DNA of 64,000 bases from Domibacillus epiphyticus (GCF_001975785.1 NZ_MSFI01000009.1:186001-250000); one strand, 5' to 3'. Counted from the first letter of the stretch, positions 1 to 9,350 are shown. Notes: generated from the letters alone by a model not told the origin. Made by a program: numbers and translations.

Positions 1-2
1 GA

Positions 3-113
3 CGCGCGAAGAAAATCATCGTTTTCAAATTTAAAGCGAAGAAAAACTACCGCAGAAAGCAAGGACACCGTCAGCCTTACACAAAAGTAATCATTGAAAA
101 AATCAACGCATAA
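3..113 (+). CDS. rplU: 50S ribosomal protein L21, C-terminal end (partial)
   Basis: The last 36 codons of L21 are present; the gene starts before the window. The visible tail is strongly basic ([20 protein letters not shown], then [14 protein letters not shown] and TAA), as expected for the rRNA-binding C-terminus of L21. It is followed after 12 bases by the Prp protease gene and then rpmA, the conserved Bacillota order L21-Prp-L27. The known autoregulatory L21 leader would lie outside the window. Confidence 0.93.
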   Translation, partial: RAKKIIVFKFKAKKNYRRKQGHRQPYTKVIIEKINA

Positions 114-125
114 GGCGATGATCCG

Positions 126-455
126 ATGATTTATGTAAACGTCGAAAAAGATCAATCCGGATTTATTTCATCGTTTACAATGGAAGGACATGCTGAATTC
201 GATGAAAAAGGCAAAGACCTCGTCTGTGCTGGTGCATCCTGTGTTTCATTCGGTTCGCTGAATGCAATAATCGCACTTACAGACGTTACTCCTGATATCA
301 ATCAGGGGGACGGTGGTCTGCTCACATGCCGCATTCCTGATGGTTTGCCGGCTGATAAGCGGGAACAGGTGCAGCTTCTTCTAGAAGGCATGATCGTTTC
401 ATTGCAGACGATTGAACGGGAGTACGGACAGTATATTCAAATAAACTTCCTATAG
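126..455 (+). CDS. ysxB: Ribosomal-processing cysteine protease Prp (YsxB)
   Basis: A 109-residue protein of the Prp family, which removes an N-terminal extension from ribosomal protein L27 during 50S maturation. The family's catalytic pair is visible: His in MEGHAEF (about residue 22) and Cys in DLVCAGAS (about residue 34), followed by a Gly-rich stretch. The gene sits between rplU and rpmA, its substrate gene. The L27 encoded just downstream does carry the extension, so enzyme and substrate agree. The ribosome binding site is weak (AAGGCGATGATCCG), which suggests coupling to rplU translation. Confidence 0.93.
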   Translation: MIYVNVEKDQSGFISSFTMEGHAEFDEKGKDLVCAGASCVSFGSLNAIIALTDVTPDINQGDGGLLTCRIPDGLPADKREQVQLLLEGMIVSLQTIEREYGQYIQINFL

Positions 456-462
456 GAGGTGA

Positions 463-753
<291 letters not shown>

Positions 754-767
754 GCAGAAGACAAAAT

Positions 768-810
768 GGAGGTGTTCTGAAAGGTAAACTTTCGGAGCGC
801 CTCCTTTTTT
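768..810 (+). terminator. Rho-independent terminator after rpmA
   Basis: A 16-bp stem with G-U pairs, from GGAGGTGTTCTGAAAG to CTTTCGGAGCGCCTCC around a five-base loop, followed by TTTTTT. It ends the rplU-ysxB-rpmA unit. Confidence 0.9.
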
Positions 811-909
811 ATGCACATACAGCTATCTTTCACGTTCAAACTGTAAATTTTTCTGCTATACTAACAGAAAGGAATTCGTTGTTTGGGCCCAGGAGGTGCG
901 TATTATCAG

Positions 910-1446
910 GTGAAAGAAAAAGATTGGACCGTCATAGAAGCACTCCGTCATGCGCGGCATGACTGGATGAACGACATGCAGCTAGTAAAAGGCTTGCTTG
1001 CATTAAATAAAATTGATGAGGCTGCCCGTGCAGCAGATCATATTATTGTGAAAGCTGTACAGGAATCGAAACTATGCAATCTTGGCATGCCGGGGATGGC
1101 GGAGATGTTTATTACATTTAATTGGGAGAAACACAAATTTTTTCTCGAATTTGAGATAGAGGATGAAATCATCATTGAGAAAGTGGACGACGAAGTAGCA
1201 GTCCGTTTTTTTCAAGCATTATTTTCGCTGTTTGACCGGCATATTTCAGATTACAGCGGCCAATATTTATATGCTGGTTTTGGTGAAAAAGATGGCCGCC
1301 TGATGGTGCGGATTGAGTGGGATGGCGAGCTTTTCGGCAAATCCTTATTGATCGAACGGATCGAGAAATTGCTTCAGCCTGATTCAGTTAGCGGGAGGGT
1401 CATGAAATTGGGCGATCAGGATATACTAATGGAAGTGAATTTTTAG
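910..1446 (+). CDS. spo0B: Sporulation phosphotransferase Spo0B
   Basis: About 178 residues. Spo0B passes phosphate from Spo0F to Spo0A in the sporulation phosphorelay. The phospho-acceptor region RHARHDWMNDMQLVKGLLAL matches the family; the acceptor is the His of ARHDWMN (about residue 17 from this start). I chose the GTG at 910, about 13 bases after AGGAGG. An in-frame TTG at 883 lies upstream of that ribosome binding site and is unlikely. The next gene is obg, the classical spo0B-obg arrangement, 15 bases after the stop. Confidence 0.92.
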   Translation: MKEKDWTVIEALRHARHDWMNDMQLVKGLLALNKIDEAARAADHIIVKAVQESKLCNLGMPGMAEMFITFNWEKHKFFLEFEIEDEIIIEKVDDEVAVRFFQALFSLFDRHISDYSGQYLYAGFGEKDGRLMVRIEWDGELFGKSLLIERIEKLLQPDSVSGRVMKLGDQDILMEVNF

Positions 1447-1461
1447 GAGGAAATAAACAAT

Positions 1462-2751
1462 ATGTTTGTAGATCAGGTCAAAATATATGTAAAAGGCGGC
1501 GACGGCGGAAATGGAATGGTTGCATTCCGTCGTGAAAAGTATGTGCCAAATGGCGGTCCGGCCGGTGGTGATGGCGGCAATGGCGCGAATGTAGTATTTG
1601 AAGTGGAAGAAGGTCTGCGCACGCTGATGGACTTCCGTTATCAGCGTCATTTTAAAGCACCCCGTGGGGAGCATGGGATGAGCAAAAATATGCATGGGAA
1701 AAACGCGAAAGATATGATCGTCAAAGTGCCCCCTGGTACGGTCGTAACAGATGATGAGACAGGGGAAGTGATTGCTGATTTAGTCGAGCACGGACAGCAG
1801 GCGATTATTGCCCGCGGTGGACGCGGCGGACGAGGTAACAGCCGCTTTGCAACACCAGCGAATCCAGCACCGGAAATTTCTGAAAACGGTGAGCCTGGTA
1901 TTGAGAGAAATATTACACTGGAATTAAAACTCCTTGCCGACGTTGGTCTTGTCGGGTTCCCGAGTGTCGGAAAATCAACATTGTTATCCGTTGTAACAGC
2001 AGCGAAACCAAAAATCGCGGCATACCACTTTACAACGCTCGTGCCGAATCTTGGCATGGTAGAAACGGAAGATGGCCGCAGTTTCGTTATGGCTGACTTG
2101 CCGGGACTTATAGAAGGAGCACATGAAGGAACGGGACTGGGCCACCAATTTTTGCGTCATATTGAGCGGACGCGTGTCATTGTTCATGTACTGGATATGT
2201 CAGGGATGGAAGGGCGGGATCCGTATGAGGATTACGTCACAATCAATAATGAATTGAAAGAATATAATCTTCGTTTGACGGAGCGTCCAGAGATTATTGT
2301 TGCAAATAAGATGGACATGCCGGAAGCGGAAAAGAATTTGGAAGAATTTAAGAAGCAAATTGATAAAGATGCGGTGATATTTCCGGTATCTGCCTTAACA
2401 CAAAGTGGTCTGCGGGATTTGTTGTTTGCAATTGCGGATAAAGTAGCTGAGACACCGGAATTTCCGCTTGACCACGAAGAGGAAGATCTATCTGTAAACC
2501 GAGTGATGTACCGTCATGAGAAGCAAGCGGCGGAATTTGTTATTTCACGCGGTCCGGATGGCGCATTCGAGTTGACAGGAAGCAAAATTGAAAAGTTGTT
2601 TAAAATGACAGACTTTACGAGAGAAGCGTCAATTCGACGGTTTGCTCGTCAGCTCCGTTCGATGGGTGTCGATGAGGCGCTTCGCGAACGCGGAGCAGAG
2701 AATGGAGATGTAGTACGTCTTCTAGATTATGAGTTTGAGTTTGTTGAATAA
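1462..2751 (+). CDS. obg: GTPase Obg (CgtA)
   Basis: A 429-residue essential GTPase linked to 50S assembly, the stress response and entry into sporulation. Domain order is standard. A glycine-rich Obg fold at 1-158 contains runs such as GGDGGNG and GGRGGRGN. The G domain follows, with P-loop GFPSVGKST at about 165, switch [13 protein letters not shown] and the SAL motif. A C-terminal OCT domain starts at about 350. The start has a strong site (TAGGAGGAAATAAACAATATG). Confidence 0.98.
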   Translation: MFVDQVKIYVKGGDGGNGMVAFRREKYVPNGGPAGGDGGNGANVVFEVEEGLRTLMDFRYQRHFKAPRGEHGMSKNMHGKNAKDMIVKVPPGTVVTDDETGEVIADLVEHGQQAIIARGGRGGRGNSRFATPANPAPEISENGEPGIERNITLELKLLADVGLVGFPSVGKSTLLSVVTAAKPKIAAYHFTTLVPNLGMVETEDGRSFVMADLPGLIEGAHEGTGLGHQFLRHIERTRVIVHVLDMSGMEGRDPYEDYVTINNELKEYNLRLTERPEIIVANKMDMPEAEKNLEEFKKQIDKDAVIFPVSALTQSGLRDLLFAIADKVAETPEFPLDHEEEDLSVNRVMYRHEKQAAEFVISRGPDGAFELTGSKIEKLFKMTDFTREASIRRFARQLRSMGVDEALRERGAENGDVVRLLDYEFEFVE

Positions 2752-2785
2752 CGGCTAATGGCGGTTTGGAAAATGGGGGATGGAC

Positions 2786-3241
2786 GTGGGAAAGAAAGAG
2801 CAGAATGAAAAATTTTATCTCGTTCGCGAAGATGTTCTTCCGGAAGCGATGAAAAAAACGCTAGATGCGAAAGAATTAATTGAGCGTAAAAAAGCAGATT
2901 CAGTATGGGAAGCGGTTCAGAAAGTCGATTTGAGCCGGAGTGCTTTTTATAAATATCGAGACACAGTGTTTCCTTTTCACACGATTGTCAAAGAGCGGAT
3001 CATTACGCTGTTTTTTCATCTGGAAGACCGGTCCGGAACCCTATCTGAATTGCTGGCGGTTGTAGCCGGCTGCGGCGGGAATGTACTGACGATTCATCAG
3101 ACGATTCCACTGCAGGGACGTGCGAACGTAACGCTGTCTTTAAATGTAACAGATATGAAAGTGGGGCTCGATGAACTACTAGCCCGGTTGAAAAAACTTG
3201 AATTTGTCGATACGGTGGAAGTGCTCGGATCGGGTGCTTGA
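2786..3241 (+). CDS. pheB: ACT domain protein PheB
   Basis: About 151 residues. The N-terminal half contains [14 protein letters not shown] and [23 protein letters not shown], the PheB signature. The C-terminal half is an ACT domain (about 75-148), a fold that usually binds amino acids. The biochemical role is unclear. It lies directly before pheA as in B. subtilis. The start is uncertain: GTG 2786 sits five bases after GGGGGA, while ATG 2780 overlaps that run. Confidence 0.88.
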   Translation: MGKKEQNEKFYLVREDVLPEAMKKTLDAKELIERKKADSVWEAVQKVDLSRSAFYKYRDTVFPFHTIVKERIITLFFHLEDRSGTLSELLAVVAGCGGNVLTIHQTIPLQGRANVTLSLNVTDMKVGLDELLARLKKLEFVDTVEVLGSGA

Positions 3242-3270
3242 CCTGTTTTAAAGAGACTGGAGTGAATGGT

Positions 3271-4140
3271 TTGAGGAAAATTGCTTTTTTAGGACCTGCA
3301 GCGACCTTTACTGATATTGCTGTTTCGGATGCGTTTCCGGAAGATGAACGCATTCCATGTGTAACAATTCCAGAATGTATGGATTTTGTATTGGAAGAAA
3401 AAGCGGATCTGGCTGTCGTCCCGATTGAAAATGCGCTTGAAGGCACAGTGAATATGACAATTGATCATCTATTTCACGAAGCCAATTTGACCATTGTCGG
3501 TGAACTAACGGCGCCGATTCAGCAGCATTTACTCGTGCATCCCGATCACGCAGAGCACTGGAAAGACGCCGTACGTATACTTTCGCATCCTCATGCGATT
3601 GCACAGTGCCATAAATTTCTAAGTAGCGAATTTTATGGTGTTCCATCCCAGCAAATGACGTCAACAGCTGCTGCAGCAAAATATGTGAGTGAACATCCAG
3701 AGCAGTGTATAGCAGCCATTGCGAATTCCTTATCGGCAAAAGAATATGGTCTTGTCACGGTCCAGGCGGATATCCATGATTTTAATTTTAATCATACACG
3801 TTTTCTTGTTTTATCGAAAACACATGAAGAATTAACGTTTCCTTTGCCAAAAACGGGTGGAAAAACGACGATTGTTGTAACATTGCCGACAGATCGCCCG
3901 GGTACACTTCACCAAGTACTGGCGACGTTTGCCTGGAGAAATTTAAACCTTGGAAAAATCGAATCAAGACCGCTGAAAACCGGGCTTGGCAACTATTTTT
4001 TCATCATTGATGTCGCACAGCGCATCGATGACGTTCTTGTTCCAGGCGCATTCGCTGAAATGGAAGCACTTGGATGCACCGTGCAGGTACTCGGCAGTTA
4101 TTACGGTTATGAAGTGGGACAAGCTAAAAATAAAGTATAA
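3271..4140 (+). CDS. pheA: Prephenate dehydratase
   Basis: A 289-residue monofunctional prephenate dehydratase, making phenylpyruvate for phenylalanine synthesis. The catalytic domain (1-185) begins RKIAFLGPAATFTDIA and includes the STAAAAKYVSE and HDFNFNHTRFLVL segments. An ACT regulatory domain (about 200-280, with GKIESRPLKTGLGNYFFIID) carries the ESRP motif that binds phenylalanine. I chose TTG 3271, seven bases after CTGGAGTG and aligned with the family start. The TTG at 3238 overlaps pheB and lacks a binding site. Confidence 0.95.
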   Translation: MRKIAFLGPAATFTDIAVSDAFPEDERIPCVTIPECMDFVLEEKADLAVVPIENALEGTVNMTIDHLFHEANLTIVGELTAPIQQHLLVHPDHAEHWKDAVRILSHPHAIAQCHKFLSSEFYGVPSQQMTSTAAAAKYVSEHPEQCIAAIANSLSAKEYGLVTVQADIHDFNFNHTRFLVLSKTHEELTFPLPKTGGKTTIVVTLPTDRPGTLHQVLATFAWRNLNLGKIESRPLKTGLGNYFFIIDVAQRIDDVLVPGAFAEMEALGCTVQVLGSYYGYEVGQAKNKV

Positions 4141-4175
4141 AAAAGACTGCCTGACCGAGGCAGCCGAAACGCTTC

Positions 4176-4206
4176 AAATCCTGTCTATTATAGGCAGGAT
4201 TTTTTT
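4176..4206 (+). terminator. Terminator between convergent pheA and niaR
   Basis: The arms AATCCTGTCT and AGGCAGGATT flank ATTAT and are followed by a T run. A smaller hairpin (CTGCCT/AGGCAG) lies just before. The genes on either side converge, so it may serve both. Confidence 0.75.
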
Positions 4207-4229
4207 GAACACAAATCCTGATTTGATCG

Positions 4230-4763
4230 CTACTCTAGCAAAAAGCCAGCATCCTGCAAAGCTTGCTCTGCTTCATCCAATGCGGATTCATCTTTTGCCG
4301 AAATTGTGTGCAAATGGACACCGCCCGTTAATTCGGATAAATATGCTGCGTTTGTTTCCTGAATACGGTCTAAAAAACGATGAACTTCTTTCCGATTCGA
4401 AACCATAATGGAGGCCGTCAAATCCCCATAAACAGAATGTTCAATTTTTACGTCTTTTACTAGGATACCAAGATCCACAAGGAGAAGCAGTTCTTTTTCG
4501 GCCATCTCTGGCGGATGTATACAAGCAACAACTCGTTCAAACCCTTCTCTATCGTGCTTCGGCAAATACACATATCCCTGGCTCGTCGCCATGACCGGGA
4601 TACCGCGGGCTTTCAGTAACGTCATATCCCCAACGATCACTTGCCGGCTTACACGTGCTTTTTCAGCAAGCTCGCTTCCGGTTAGTGGCTTTTTTTCATT
4701 TTGAAGCCACTTTAAAAGAAGTTCACGCCGCTCCTCGCCAGACAGTTTCTTTTTATCTGTCAT
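4230..4763 (-). CDS. niaR: NAD biosynthesis transcriptional repressor NiaR (YrxA)
   Basis: About 177 residues. An N-terminal winged helix (KPLTGSELAEKARVSRQVIVGD) is followed by a 3H domain with conserved histidines (HPPEMAEKELLLLVD, EHSVYGDL, GGVHLHTIS). In B. subtilis NiaR represses nad and niacin uptake genes when nicotinate is present. The ATG at 4763 sits six bases after GGAGGG; an upstream in-frame ATG at 4778 lies before that site. The nadABC-nifS cluster that neighbours this gene in B. subtilis is absent here. Confidence 0.9.
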   Translation of the reverse strand: MTDKKKLSGEERRELLLKWLQNEKKPLTGSELAEKARVSRQVIVGDMTLLKARGIPVMATSQGYVYLPKHDREGFERVVACIHPPEMAEKELLLLVDLGILVKDVKIEHSVYGDLTASIMVSNRKEVHRFLDRIQETNAAYLSELTGGVHLHTISAKDESALDEAEQALQDAGFLLE

Positions 4764-4948
4764 GCTTAATCCCTCCACAATTTATCATAACATATCTGCT
4801 TGATTGGAAACATGCGAGTGCGCTGTCAGTTGAAACTTTTCCCGGGAAATACTGAGAATGACTCCATTTTATAAGGAAATCGTTACACTTTGTACGTGTA
4901 TGCCTATTTGTCTAGCTTGCTTGTTGCATGAATTGAATTTTTTTCGGA

Positions 4949-4975
4949 ACAAGGGTGAAGTGGGCGCATACAATA
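4949..4975 (+). promoter_or_regulatory. Putative mother-cell sigma-K/sigma-E promoter of safA
   Basis: CATACAATA at 4967-4975 fits the sigma-K -10 consensus CATAnnnTA. It also contains CATACAAT, the sigma-E -10. An AC dinucleotide sits 16 bases upstream at 4949-4950, the sigma-K -35 spacing; the sigma-E -35 (ATA) is not evident. The downstream gene is a spore-coat gene, so mother-cell control is expected. Confidence 0.6.
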
Positions 4976-5003
4976 TGTTGAATGCTCATTAAGGAGGGAA
5001 ATG

Positions 5004-5594
5004 ATGAAAATCCATATTGTGCAGCGAGGCGACACACTCCAGTCGATTTCTGAAAAGCACAGAGTTTCGGTTGAAGAAGTGAAAAAGTTAAATGCTCACC
5101 TCGCCAATCCAGAAATGATTGTGCCTGGCATGAAAATTAAATTGCCTGATTCTGCTGGACACAAGATCAGTGACCATCCGTATGCAGATAAAAAACCGGT
5201 GCCTTACCCACCAAACATGGAAATGGAGATGGAAGAAATGGGAGAAATGAAAGAGAAAGAGATGAAAGAGATGAAAGAAAGACCGATGCCAGTACCTCCA
5301 ATGCAGCCACCTCCAATACAGTTACCGCCAATGCAAGAACAAGAAGCGATGCCGGAACAGTGGATGACCCAGCCAGTACCAGCCCCTACTCCAGTTGAAC
5401 ATGAGATGATGATGATGCCAATTCATCAAATTCCTTGCTTTTTTTATCCAATTCCTTGTCCGGTGCCCTATCCAATGCATCACATGATGCCTTATATGCC
5501 TGAAGTGGAAGCTGAGAGAGAAGAAGAGGCAGAAGAAATGAAAGAACATGCATGGCCCCACATGAAGCCGCAATGCCCATGCTGTCATAAATAA
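5004..5594 (+). CDS. safA: SafA-like spore coat morphogenetic protein, short and methionine-rich
   Basis: About 196 residues. An N-terminal LysM domain (MKIHIVQRGDTLQSISEKHR to about 50) closely matches SafA, which targets inner coat assembly to the spore cortex. The rest is low complexity: acidic Met/Glu/Lys repeats (about 70-95), a Pro/Met/Gln region, MMMM, a CFFYPIPCPVPYPMHHMMPYM stretch split by prolines, and a Cys-rich end (CPCCHK). B. subtilis SafA is about twice as long, so this is a reduced form. ATG 5004 is five bases after AAGGAGGG; 5001 is too close. No coxA follows. Confidence 0.85.
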   Translation: MKIHIVQRGDTLQSISEKHRVSVEEVKKLNAHLANPEMIVPGMKIKLPDSAGHKISDHPYADKKPVPYPPNMEMEMEEMGEMKEKEMKEMKERPMPVPPMQPPPIQLPPMQEQEAMPEQWMTQPVPAPTPVEHEMMMMPIHQIPCFFYPIPCPVPYPMHHMMPYMPEVEAEREEEAEEMKEHAWPHMKPQCPCCHK

Positions 5595-5598
5595 GCAA

Positions 5599-5628
5599 GA
5601 AGACGTGCTGAAAAGGCACGTCTTTTTT
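5599..5628 (+). terminator. Terminator after safA
   Basis: AAGACGTGC and GCACGTCTT form a 9-bp stem with a seven-base loop, followed by TTTT. Confidence 0.9.
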
Positions 5629-5681
5629 GGCATTAAATCAGTCTTGATTTTATTAAATATAAACCTCCATTGGGGGGAGTA

Positions 5682-5727
5682 TGATTGTTTGTGATTGATT
5701 TTGAAATATGGTGATTGAAAATGATTG
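5682..5727 (+). promoter_or_regulatory. Phased TGATTG repeat array, probable FruR operator
   Basis: TGATTG occurs at 5682, 5692, 5712 and 5722, that is, at steps of 10, 20 and 10 bases. A degenerate copy (TGAAAT) fills the 5702 slot. The last copy overlaps the -35 box of fruR. Direct repeats on one face of the helix fit a DeoR-family operator. The assignment to FruR is inferred from position. Confidence 0.65.
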
Positions 5728-5753
5728 TTTTTAAATGAAAGCGGTTGTATAAT
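5725..5753 (+). promoter_or_regulatory. Promoter of fruRKA with internal cre-like site
   Basis: -35 TTGTTT (5725-5730), 17-base spacer, -10 TATAAT (5748-5753). ATGAAAGCGGTTGTA at 5735-5749, between the boxes, matches the CcpA cre consensus WTGNAANCGNWNNCW at all but one position. Carbon catabolite repression of the fructose operon is therefore likely. Confidence 0.75.
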
Positions 5754-5788
5754 AGGGGTATAAAAAAAGAATAGGAGGGATGAAAGCA

Positions 5789-6541
5789 GTGTTGACGGAA
5801 GAACGCCACGTGATAATCCTGAATCTTTTAAAAGAAAAAGAAGTGGTTAAAATTCATGAACTGACGGAAGTAACTGGTGCATCAGAATCTACGATCCGCC
5901 GTGATTTGACCGATTTAGAAAACGCTGAACTTTTAAGGCGTGTTCACGGCGGAGCAGCAAAAGTATCACGTAAACGAACAGAACCGACAATGGATGAAAA
6001 AACAAACTTATTTTCAGAAGAAAAACGTGCAGCTGGACGTCTTGCTGCCTCCCTCATTGAAGACAATGATTGCCTATTTATTGATGCAGGTACAACAACA
6101 TTATCGATGATTCCATTTATTCAAGCGAAAAATATAGTCGCTGTAACGAATGGATTTGATCATTTACGATTGCTCGCTGAATATGGATTTGAAGCATACT
6201 GCACTGGGGGCAGGCTGAAAGAGTCAACGAAAGCGATGACCGGTACAGGGGCGGTTCATGGATTGCAGCAGTACTGGTTTGACAAAGCTTTTCTCGGTGT
6301 AAACGGTATTCATCTTACGGCCGGCTATACGACACCGGATCCTGAAGAAGCAGCTGTCAAAAAAGAAGCCTTTAAACGTGCTCAGCAGTCATTTTTCGTG
6401 GCCGATGCATCTAAATTTCAGGAAAGCACGTTTGCTCATATAACGGAATTGGATAAAGCAATAATAGTGACAGGCAAAATAACTGATAATTTAAGACGGA
6501 TGTTCGAAGAGAAAACGGACATCAAGGAGGCATTAACATGA
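5789..6541 (+). CDS. fruR: DeoR-family fructose operon repressor FruR
   Basis: About 250 residues. An N-terminal DeoR helix-turn-helix (EVVKIHELTEVTGASESTIRRDL) is followed by a sugar-phosphate sensor domain (DCLFIDAGTTTLSMIPF, then VTNG and YFCxGG-like YCTGGRL). Family members respond to fructose 1-phosphate. GTG 5789 gives the start MLTEERH seen in B. subtilis FruR and sits nine bases after AGGAGGG; ATG 5780 touches that site. It overlaps fruK by four bases and is probably autoregulated through the repeats upstream. Confidence 0.93.
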   Translation: MLTEERHVIILNLLKEKEVVKIHELTEVTGASESTIRRDLTDLENAELLRRVHGGAAKVSRKRTEPTMDEKTNLFSEEKRAAGRLAASLIEDNDCLFIDAGTTTLSMIPFIQAKNIVAVTNGFDHLRLLAEYGFEAYCTGGRLKESTKAMTGTGAVHGLQQYWFDKAFLGVNGIHLTAGYTTPDPEEAAVKKEAFKRAQQSFFVADASKFQESTFAHITELDKAIIVTGKITDNLRRMFEEKTDIKEALT

Positions 6542-7467
6542 TATATACTTGTACGTTAAATCCAGCTGTCGACTATGTCATACGGGTTGAGAATTTTCAA
6601 GCAGGCGGTTTAAACCGTTCGGATAATGCAGACCTTTATGCAGGTGGAAAAGGCATCAATGTTTCGCGTTTGTTGAAGCGCCTGGGGAGCAATACGTGCG
6701 CGATCGGATTTGCTGGAGGATTTACTGGTGAATTTATAAAAAGTGAACTGGATCGGGAAGGTGTTTTCCACCGATTTACATCCGTTAATGGGACAACACG
6801 TATTAACGTGAAATTAAAATCAGGTACAGAAACAGAAATTAATGGTCCTGCCCCGGTTATTTCAGAAGAAGATGCCAATCGTCTTGTGCAAGTAACGGCT
6901 GAATTAACAGAACGTGACTGGCTTCATATTGGTGGTAGTGTCCCTTCCTCTTTGCCGGCGGATTATGCCGGCACGCTCATTGAAACTGCACGAAAAAAAA
7001 GGGCACGCGTCGTTGTGGATACGAGCGGCGCTGCTTTGAAGGCACTGCTGCCTTATCGTCCTTTTTTTATTAAACCTAATCATCATGAGTTAAGTGAACT
7101 CTTTCATACAGAGGTCAATACGAAAGAGGAAGCAGCGGGGATTGCCAAAAAATTAGTTGATGGCGGTACGGAAAATGTCATCGTATCTATGGGCGGCGAA
7201 GGAGCGGTTTTTGTTAACCGGGATTCCGTTTACTTTGCTTCACCGCCAAAAGGAACGGTCAAAAACACAGTTGGAGCCGGTGATTCTATGGTTGCTGCAT
7301 TTATGGCGAAAATTGATTCCGGACTCGCTCCTCATGAGGCTTTTCACTGGGCGGTTGCAGCAGGAAGTGCAACGGCCTTTTCAGATGATTTATGTACGAA
7401 GGAAGAAGTGGAAGATGTATATAGCCGCGTGAAAGTAGTAAAAGTAGAACAGGAGGATACACAATGA
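6538..7467 (+). CDS. fruK: 1-phosphofructokinase
   Basis: A 309-residue PfkB-family kinase that converts fructose 1-phosphate to fructose 1,6-bisphosphate. The N-terminal substrate region is MIYTCTLNPAVDYVIRV, followed by AGGKGINVSRLLKRLG. The C-terminal signature VKNTVGAGDSMVAAF contains the catalytic Asp. A good binding site (AAGGAGG) precedes the ATG. ATGA overlaps at both ends (with fruR and fruA) indicate a translationally coupled operon. Confidence 0.96.
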   Translation: MIYTCTLNPAVDYVIRVENFQAGGLNRSDNADLYAGGKGINVSRLLKRLGSNTCAIGFAGGFTGEFIKSELDREGVFHRFTSVNGTTRINVKLKSGTETEINGPAPVISEEDANRLVQVTAELTERDWLHIGGSVPSSLPADYAGTLIETARKKRARVVVDTSGAALKALLPYRPFFIKPNHHELSELFHTEVNTKEEAAGIAKKLVDGGTENVIVSMGGEGAVFVNRDSVYFASPPKGTVKNTVGAGDSMVAAFMAKIDSGLAPHEAFHWAVAAGSATAFSDDLCTKEEVEDVYSRVKVVKVEQEDTQ

Positions 7468-9341
7468 AAATCACCGATTTGCTCAAAAAAGATACGATTA
7501 TCATGAGTCTCAAATCTTCAGATAAAGCCTCTGTTATAGATGAACTTGCAGCGAAATTGGATCAAGCAGGACGTTTGAATGACCTTGCTGCTTTTAAAGA
7601 AGCCATTTTAGCGCGCGAAGCACAAAGTACTACTGGTGTTGGAGAAGGGATCGCGATTCCACATGCGAAGACAGACGCCGTAAAGACACCGGCCGTCGCA
7701 TTTGGCCGTTCCATCAATGGGATTGACTATGAGTCACTTGATGGCCAGCCAGCGAATCTGTTCTTTATGATCGCGGCTCCAGATGGCGCAAACGAAGCGC
7801 ACCTTGAAACATTATCAAGCCTTTCTTCTTTCTTAATGGACCCTGCATTCCGGGAAGTATTGATGAATGCACAATCAGAAAATGACATCGTTCAAGCTTT
7901 TGAATCACGTGAAGGCGCACCGGTCGAGGAAGATACATCAAAACCTGAAAATACTGTAGGACCGACTGTTCTGGCGGTAACGGCGTGCCCGACAGGTATT
8001 GCCCATACGTACATGGCCGCAGATGCGCTTAAAGCAAAAGCCAAAGAAAAAGGGCTTAACTTTAAAGTTGAAACAAACGGGTCAAGTGGCGTGAAAAATG
8101 CATTGACAGAAGAAGACATTGCCAACGCAACCGCGATTATCGTTGCGGCGGACAAGCAAGTGGATATGGACCGCTTTAAAGGAAAGCATGTAATTCAAGT
8201 GCCTGTTGCACAAGGTATTCGCAATCCGGATGGACTTCTTGAGCGCGCGGTGAATCAAGATGCACCAGTGTTTGAAGGTGGAGGAAATGCTGCCTCGTCA
8301 TCTGATGCGTCAGGAGGAAGTACAGCGGGGAGCGCTTTCTATAAACACTTAATGAGCGGTGTATCAGCAATGCTTCCATTCGTTGTCGGCGGCGGTATTT
8401 TGATCGCTCTTTCCTTCGCCTTTGGTATTGATGCGGTAAAACCAGATGATCCGTCCTATAATGCATTTGCCAAAGCATTAATGGATATTGGCGGCGGAAC
8501 AGCATTTGGGCTAATGGTGCCAATTTTAGCCGGTTTCATTGCAATGAGTATTGCGGATCGTCCCGGGCTTGCTCCCGGTATGATTGGCGGAATGCTGGCG
8601 GCAACAGGGGGTTCAGGTTTCCTTGGCGGATTAATTGCCGGTTTCCTCGCAGGATATATTGTTGTCGGGTTGAAGAAATTATTTAGCGGTCTTCCACAGT
8701 CACTTGATGGCATTAAGCCGGTATTGATCTATCCAGTCTTAGGCATATTCCTTACCGGGGTGACGATGATTTATGTGATTAATGGGCCAGTTGGCAGTTT
8801 GAATGAATGGCTTGGAACAGTTCTTGGCAATATGGGTACAGGCAACCTTGTTCTTCTTGGTTTAGTTCTTGGCGGTATGATGGCAGTTGACATGGGTGGA
8901 CCTGTTAATAAAGCAGCGTTTACATTTGGAATTGCGATGATTGAAGCCGGGAACTATGCACCGCATGCGGCTATTATGGCAGGTGGGATGGTACCGCCGC
9001 TTGGAATCGCTTTAGCAACTGTGTTCTTTAAATCAAGATTTACACAGCAAGAACGGGATGCAGGAAAAACCAACTTTATTATGGGCGCGTCCTTCATTAC
9101 GGAAGGAGCAATTCCTTTCGCGGCGAAGGACCCGGCGCGTGTCATTCCGGCTGCAATTGCCGGTTCAGCGGTTGCGGGTGCGCTTGCAATGGCATTTGGA
9201 ATCGGGCTTCGGGCACCACATGGCGGAGTTTTTGTTATCCCGCTCGTGGAAGGCAACCCTCTTCTTTATCTTTTAGCAGTTCTTGCCGGTGCTGCTGTTA
9301 CAGCTGTACTGCTTGGCGTCCTGAAAAAACCACTTAAGTAA
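7464..9341 (+). CDS. fruA: PTS fructose transporter subunit IIABC
   Basis: A 625-residue fused enzyme II that imports fructose as fructose 1-phosphate. The EIIA domain (1-145) has phospho-His67 in EGIAIPHAKTDAV. The EIIB domain (about 168-265) has phospho-Cys175 in AVTACPTGIAHTYMAADAL. A Ser/Gly-rich linker leads to the EIIC membrane domain (about 290-620) with about nine hydrophobic segments. The order A-B-C is typical of Bacillus FruA. A strong terminator follows. Confidence 0.97.
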   Translation: MKITDLLKKDTIIMSLKSSDKASVIDELAAKLDQAGRLNDLAAFKEAILAREAQSTTGVGEGIAIPHAKTDAVKTPAVAFGRSINGIDYESLDGQPANLFFMIAAPDGANEAHLETLSSLSSFLMDPAFREVLMNAQSENDIVQAFESREGAPVEEDTSKPENTVGPTVLAVTACPTGIAHTYMAADALKAKAKEKGLNFKVETNGSSGVKNALTEEDIANATAIIVAADKQVDMDRFKGKHVIQVPVAQGIRNPDGLLERAVNQDAPVFEGGGNAASSSDASGGSTAGSAFYKHLMSGVSAMLPFVVGGGILIALSFAFGIDAVKPDDPSYNAFAKALMDIGGGTAFGLMVPILAGFIAMSIADRPGLAPGMIGGMLAATGGSGFLGGLIAGFLAGYIVVGLKKLFSGLPQSLDGIKPVLIYPVLGIFLTGVTMIYVINGPVGSLNEWLGTVLGNMGTGNLVLLGLVLGGMMAVDMGGPVNKAAFTFGIAMIEAGNYAPHAAIMAGGMVPPLGIALATVFFKSRFTQQERDAGKTNFIMGASFITEGAIPFAAKDPARVIPAAIAGSAVAGALAMAFGIGLRAPHGGVFVIPLVEGNPLLYLLAVLAGAAVTAVLLGVLKKPLK

Positions 9342-9350
9342 TGACAGCGA

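Noticed and set aside
5001-5633. Large minus-strand frames over safA
   Set aside because: They mirror the repetitive Met/Glu codons of safA and have no start signals.
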